In this document: piece by piece, positions 62,127 to 64,000 of the stretch
Numbering within the stretch: the first letter of the stretch is position 1
How the letters are laid out: every line of letters begins with the position of its first letter
NCBI GenBank assembly: GCA_026874595.1
Contig: CM049311.1
Span: forward strand, 78,256,453-78,320,452
Source of the DNA: Sipunculus nudus
Lineage: Eukaryota > Annelida > Sipuncula > Golfingiida > Sipunculidae
Direction: 5' to 3'
DNA: 64,000 nt
Position numbers and translations under genes: made by a program
The notes under the pieces: generated by a model
The model's database searches: none
What the model saw: only the letters and a program-made list of their open reading frames with translations
Told to the model about the DNA's origin: nothing

Positions 62127-64000
62127 TCTTAGTAAATTTGTGCGCGTGTCTTGCCTCAAACCCATAAACTTCGATATGATGCATCAGTTATCCGTTTTAC
62201 ATGAACACATTCGCTAGAGGTGAAACCCGACAGATACTGAGGCCCCTTTGTCTGAGCAGCTGCCGACCAGGGACAACACTTTTGTAACCTTTCCTTCTCA
62301 CGTAAAATCAAAATTATTCGGAAAGGAACTGTCGAATATGGTAAAAGATCATCAACAGAATCGTGATTAATTTAAGACATTAACTCCCGAGATGTAGGCC
62401 GGTATTGTCAGGTCACTTTGCAAGAGCACTGTGTCCTTTAATTATTGTTAAAAGTGTAGGCAAGACATTTGTCCACCCCCGTATCCAATGTGCTCTCTTG
62501 CTGGTAGCTCCTCTGCCGAGTGTACGACTGCTGCTGTGTTATATCTGCTTGGCACCTGTCAGGCGAGGTCTTTACTGCTAAAGGCGGCAGCAGCCATTAT
62601 GTGGCACCATTACACCTGCGCCATAAGCGTTGGTGTAAGAGCGGGGAAGTTACTTCCATTATAACAGTTCCTTGACCCAAAGGGACTGTTTTACCTTCCT
62701 TACACTGTTGAATCAATTGAGAATCACTGTAACTGATTTTTTTTTCTAAGTGTATTTAATACCAATAATTTATCTCATAAACTGTTCTTTGTATAAAAAG
62801 TAGTATGTAGAATATTTTAAACATGGCGACGAGGAAACTTTATCAGGGCAATAGCCATACATAAATTGTTTCCACTCAGTCCGCTGTCTTCGAAATTGTA
62901 TATACAAGACCAGAGATAGTGATGAGGAAACCGGATCGTCTGTACCGGATTCGGAAGCCACTCCTGTAATATATATGGCAGACTACTACGTTACTACTTC
63001 ACCTGCCAGCTTGTCAGCAGCTGGTTGAGTTCCAGGTGGTCTGTTACTGACTGTCAAGTGGTGTGGAACTTGTGGGCGCCAGCGGATACATCCCTGTTGC
63101 TCTTACGTGACCTTGTGTAATACTAATATTTCCAGATGGCGTGCTTGGCAGTATTTGTAAATGTTTACTTTTATGTGTGATCCGGGTGTGGTTGAAGGAA
63201 CTGGTATTTTTGTTCTCTTTTAATAGACTCTAATAGATCCCTTTGTATGGAGAATTACATTGTAATTTTAAAATAGTATCTTTTTTAGTAAATAGTGTTC
63301 TCTTAAGTAACAACACATAAATAACTTGTACAAACTACTAAAAAACTCAATTTATGATTTAAAGTGAGCCTGTGACAACACCTATAATGACTACTTTATT
63401 TTTTTAAATTTTCAGTTGTGTACAATGTTCACGAATGTCATTTTTATTCATGTTTGAAATTATGTAATGTATATTTATAATTCATGTGTTTTAAATGTAA
63501 TTTCTTCAGAAAAGTTAATAAATGTTCTTTTTTTCATAAATATTTAGAATGTTATGCGCGGCACTACAGTCATTGCAAACTGATTATAAGAATGATGACA
63601 TCACTGTCAAGTAACCTGAAGGATATGAACAAGAAACCGTTTGATATGTACCTATGTATTCGGACTTCACCTTCACGTGTTCTTTCGGTAAGACCAGATT
63701 CTGAATGTTGTCTGTTTTTTTTTTTAAATTAGAGTTTAAAAAAAATGTTACATATTTTTTCAGATAATGGCAAGTAATACCGACATATGGATCAAGTTTC
63801 AAGAGAATTCCAGATATCTAGCCGACACAATGTACAATTGTACAGCAAAATAATATTTCTACGTAAAGCAAAGCGAACTAAATCACTAGCAATATCACCT
63901 GTAACTATGTGACCTCTAGTGGGGTCCTCATGGTTTAGTGTGTAATTACCGTAATGATTAACGACATCAGGCGAAGATACCGATCTTCAATCAGCCAACC
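62124..64000. other. Unassigned sequence at the window end
   Basis: No supported gene or repeat. 62470-62700 is somewhat more GC-balanced but has no recognisable exon. Confidence 0.5.

Overview
The window reads as repeat-rich intergenic DNA from an animal, most likely a mollusc or another lophotrochozoan. It is AT-rich, has no long open reading frame, carries many (AT)n, (AC)n and (GA)n microsatellites, and holds several families that look molluscan: 'GGTCAAGGTCA' tracts, repeats starting with an AGCTCAG...CTGAGCT hairpin followed by 'GATCACCCTTT' and 'GTCCGTCCGG', CR1/L2-, L1- and Rex1-like LINE fragments, and an LTR family present as solo LTRs. I could not support any intact protein-coding gene, rRNA, tRNA or CRISPR array. 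Species assignment is inference.

Layout. 1-9.7 kb: compound microsatellite, a solo LTR (383-1212), an L1-like LINE remnant on the minus strand (about 1.69-2.76 kb), a GA-rich tract, and small repeats. 9.7-10.04 kb: a 21-bp minisatellite whose unit is a TCGCG...CGCGA hairpin. 10,045-39,979: the dominant structure, a near-perfect inverted duplication of about 13.7 kb per arm (10,045-23,759 and 26,262-39,979) around a 2.5-kb non-palindromic spacer. Each arm carries the same nested elements in mirror image: a molluscan-type repeat, a GAAACATGTTTC-rich element, a 5'-truncated LINE, a solo LTR with its 4-bp target duplication, and an element with ~150-bp subrepeats. The spacer holds a second copy of the 21-bp hairpin array, a Rex1-like LINE fragment with an intact YADD box, and a 22-bp inverted repeat exactly at the right-arm junction.

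40-46.3 kb shows nothing recognisable. 46.3-51.2 kb has two more solo LTRs and a ~0.9-kb tandem duplication whose first copy ends with the first bases of the neighbouring LTR. 52.77-53.04 kb is a hairpin-rich GGTTC/GAACC element. 54.5-55.4 kb is an old tandem duplication containing two related, splice-site-bounded exon-like segments on the minus strand. 55,963-58,382 is a 2.4-kb DNA element with 286-bp terminal inverted repeats and a nested inverted repeat. 59.4-59.95 kb is a two-copy 276-bp tandem repeat built around GGTGGCGCCACC. The rest is microsatellites and unassigned sequence.

The most notable observation is the large palindrome. It may be a real inverted duplication or two haplotypes joined head to head in the assembly; the sequence alone cannot decide. 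All identities quoted come from reading short aligned stretches by eye, not from a computed alignment.
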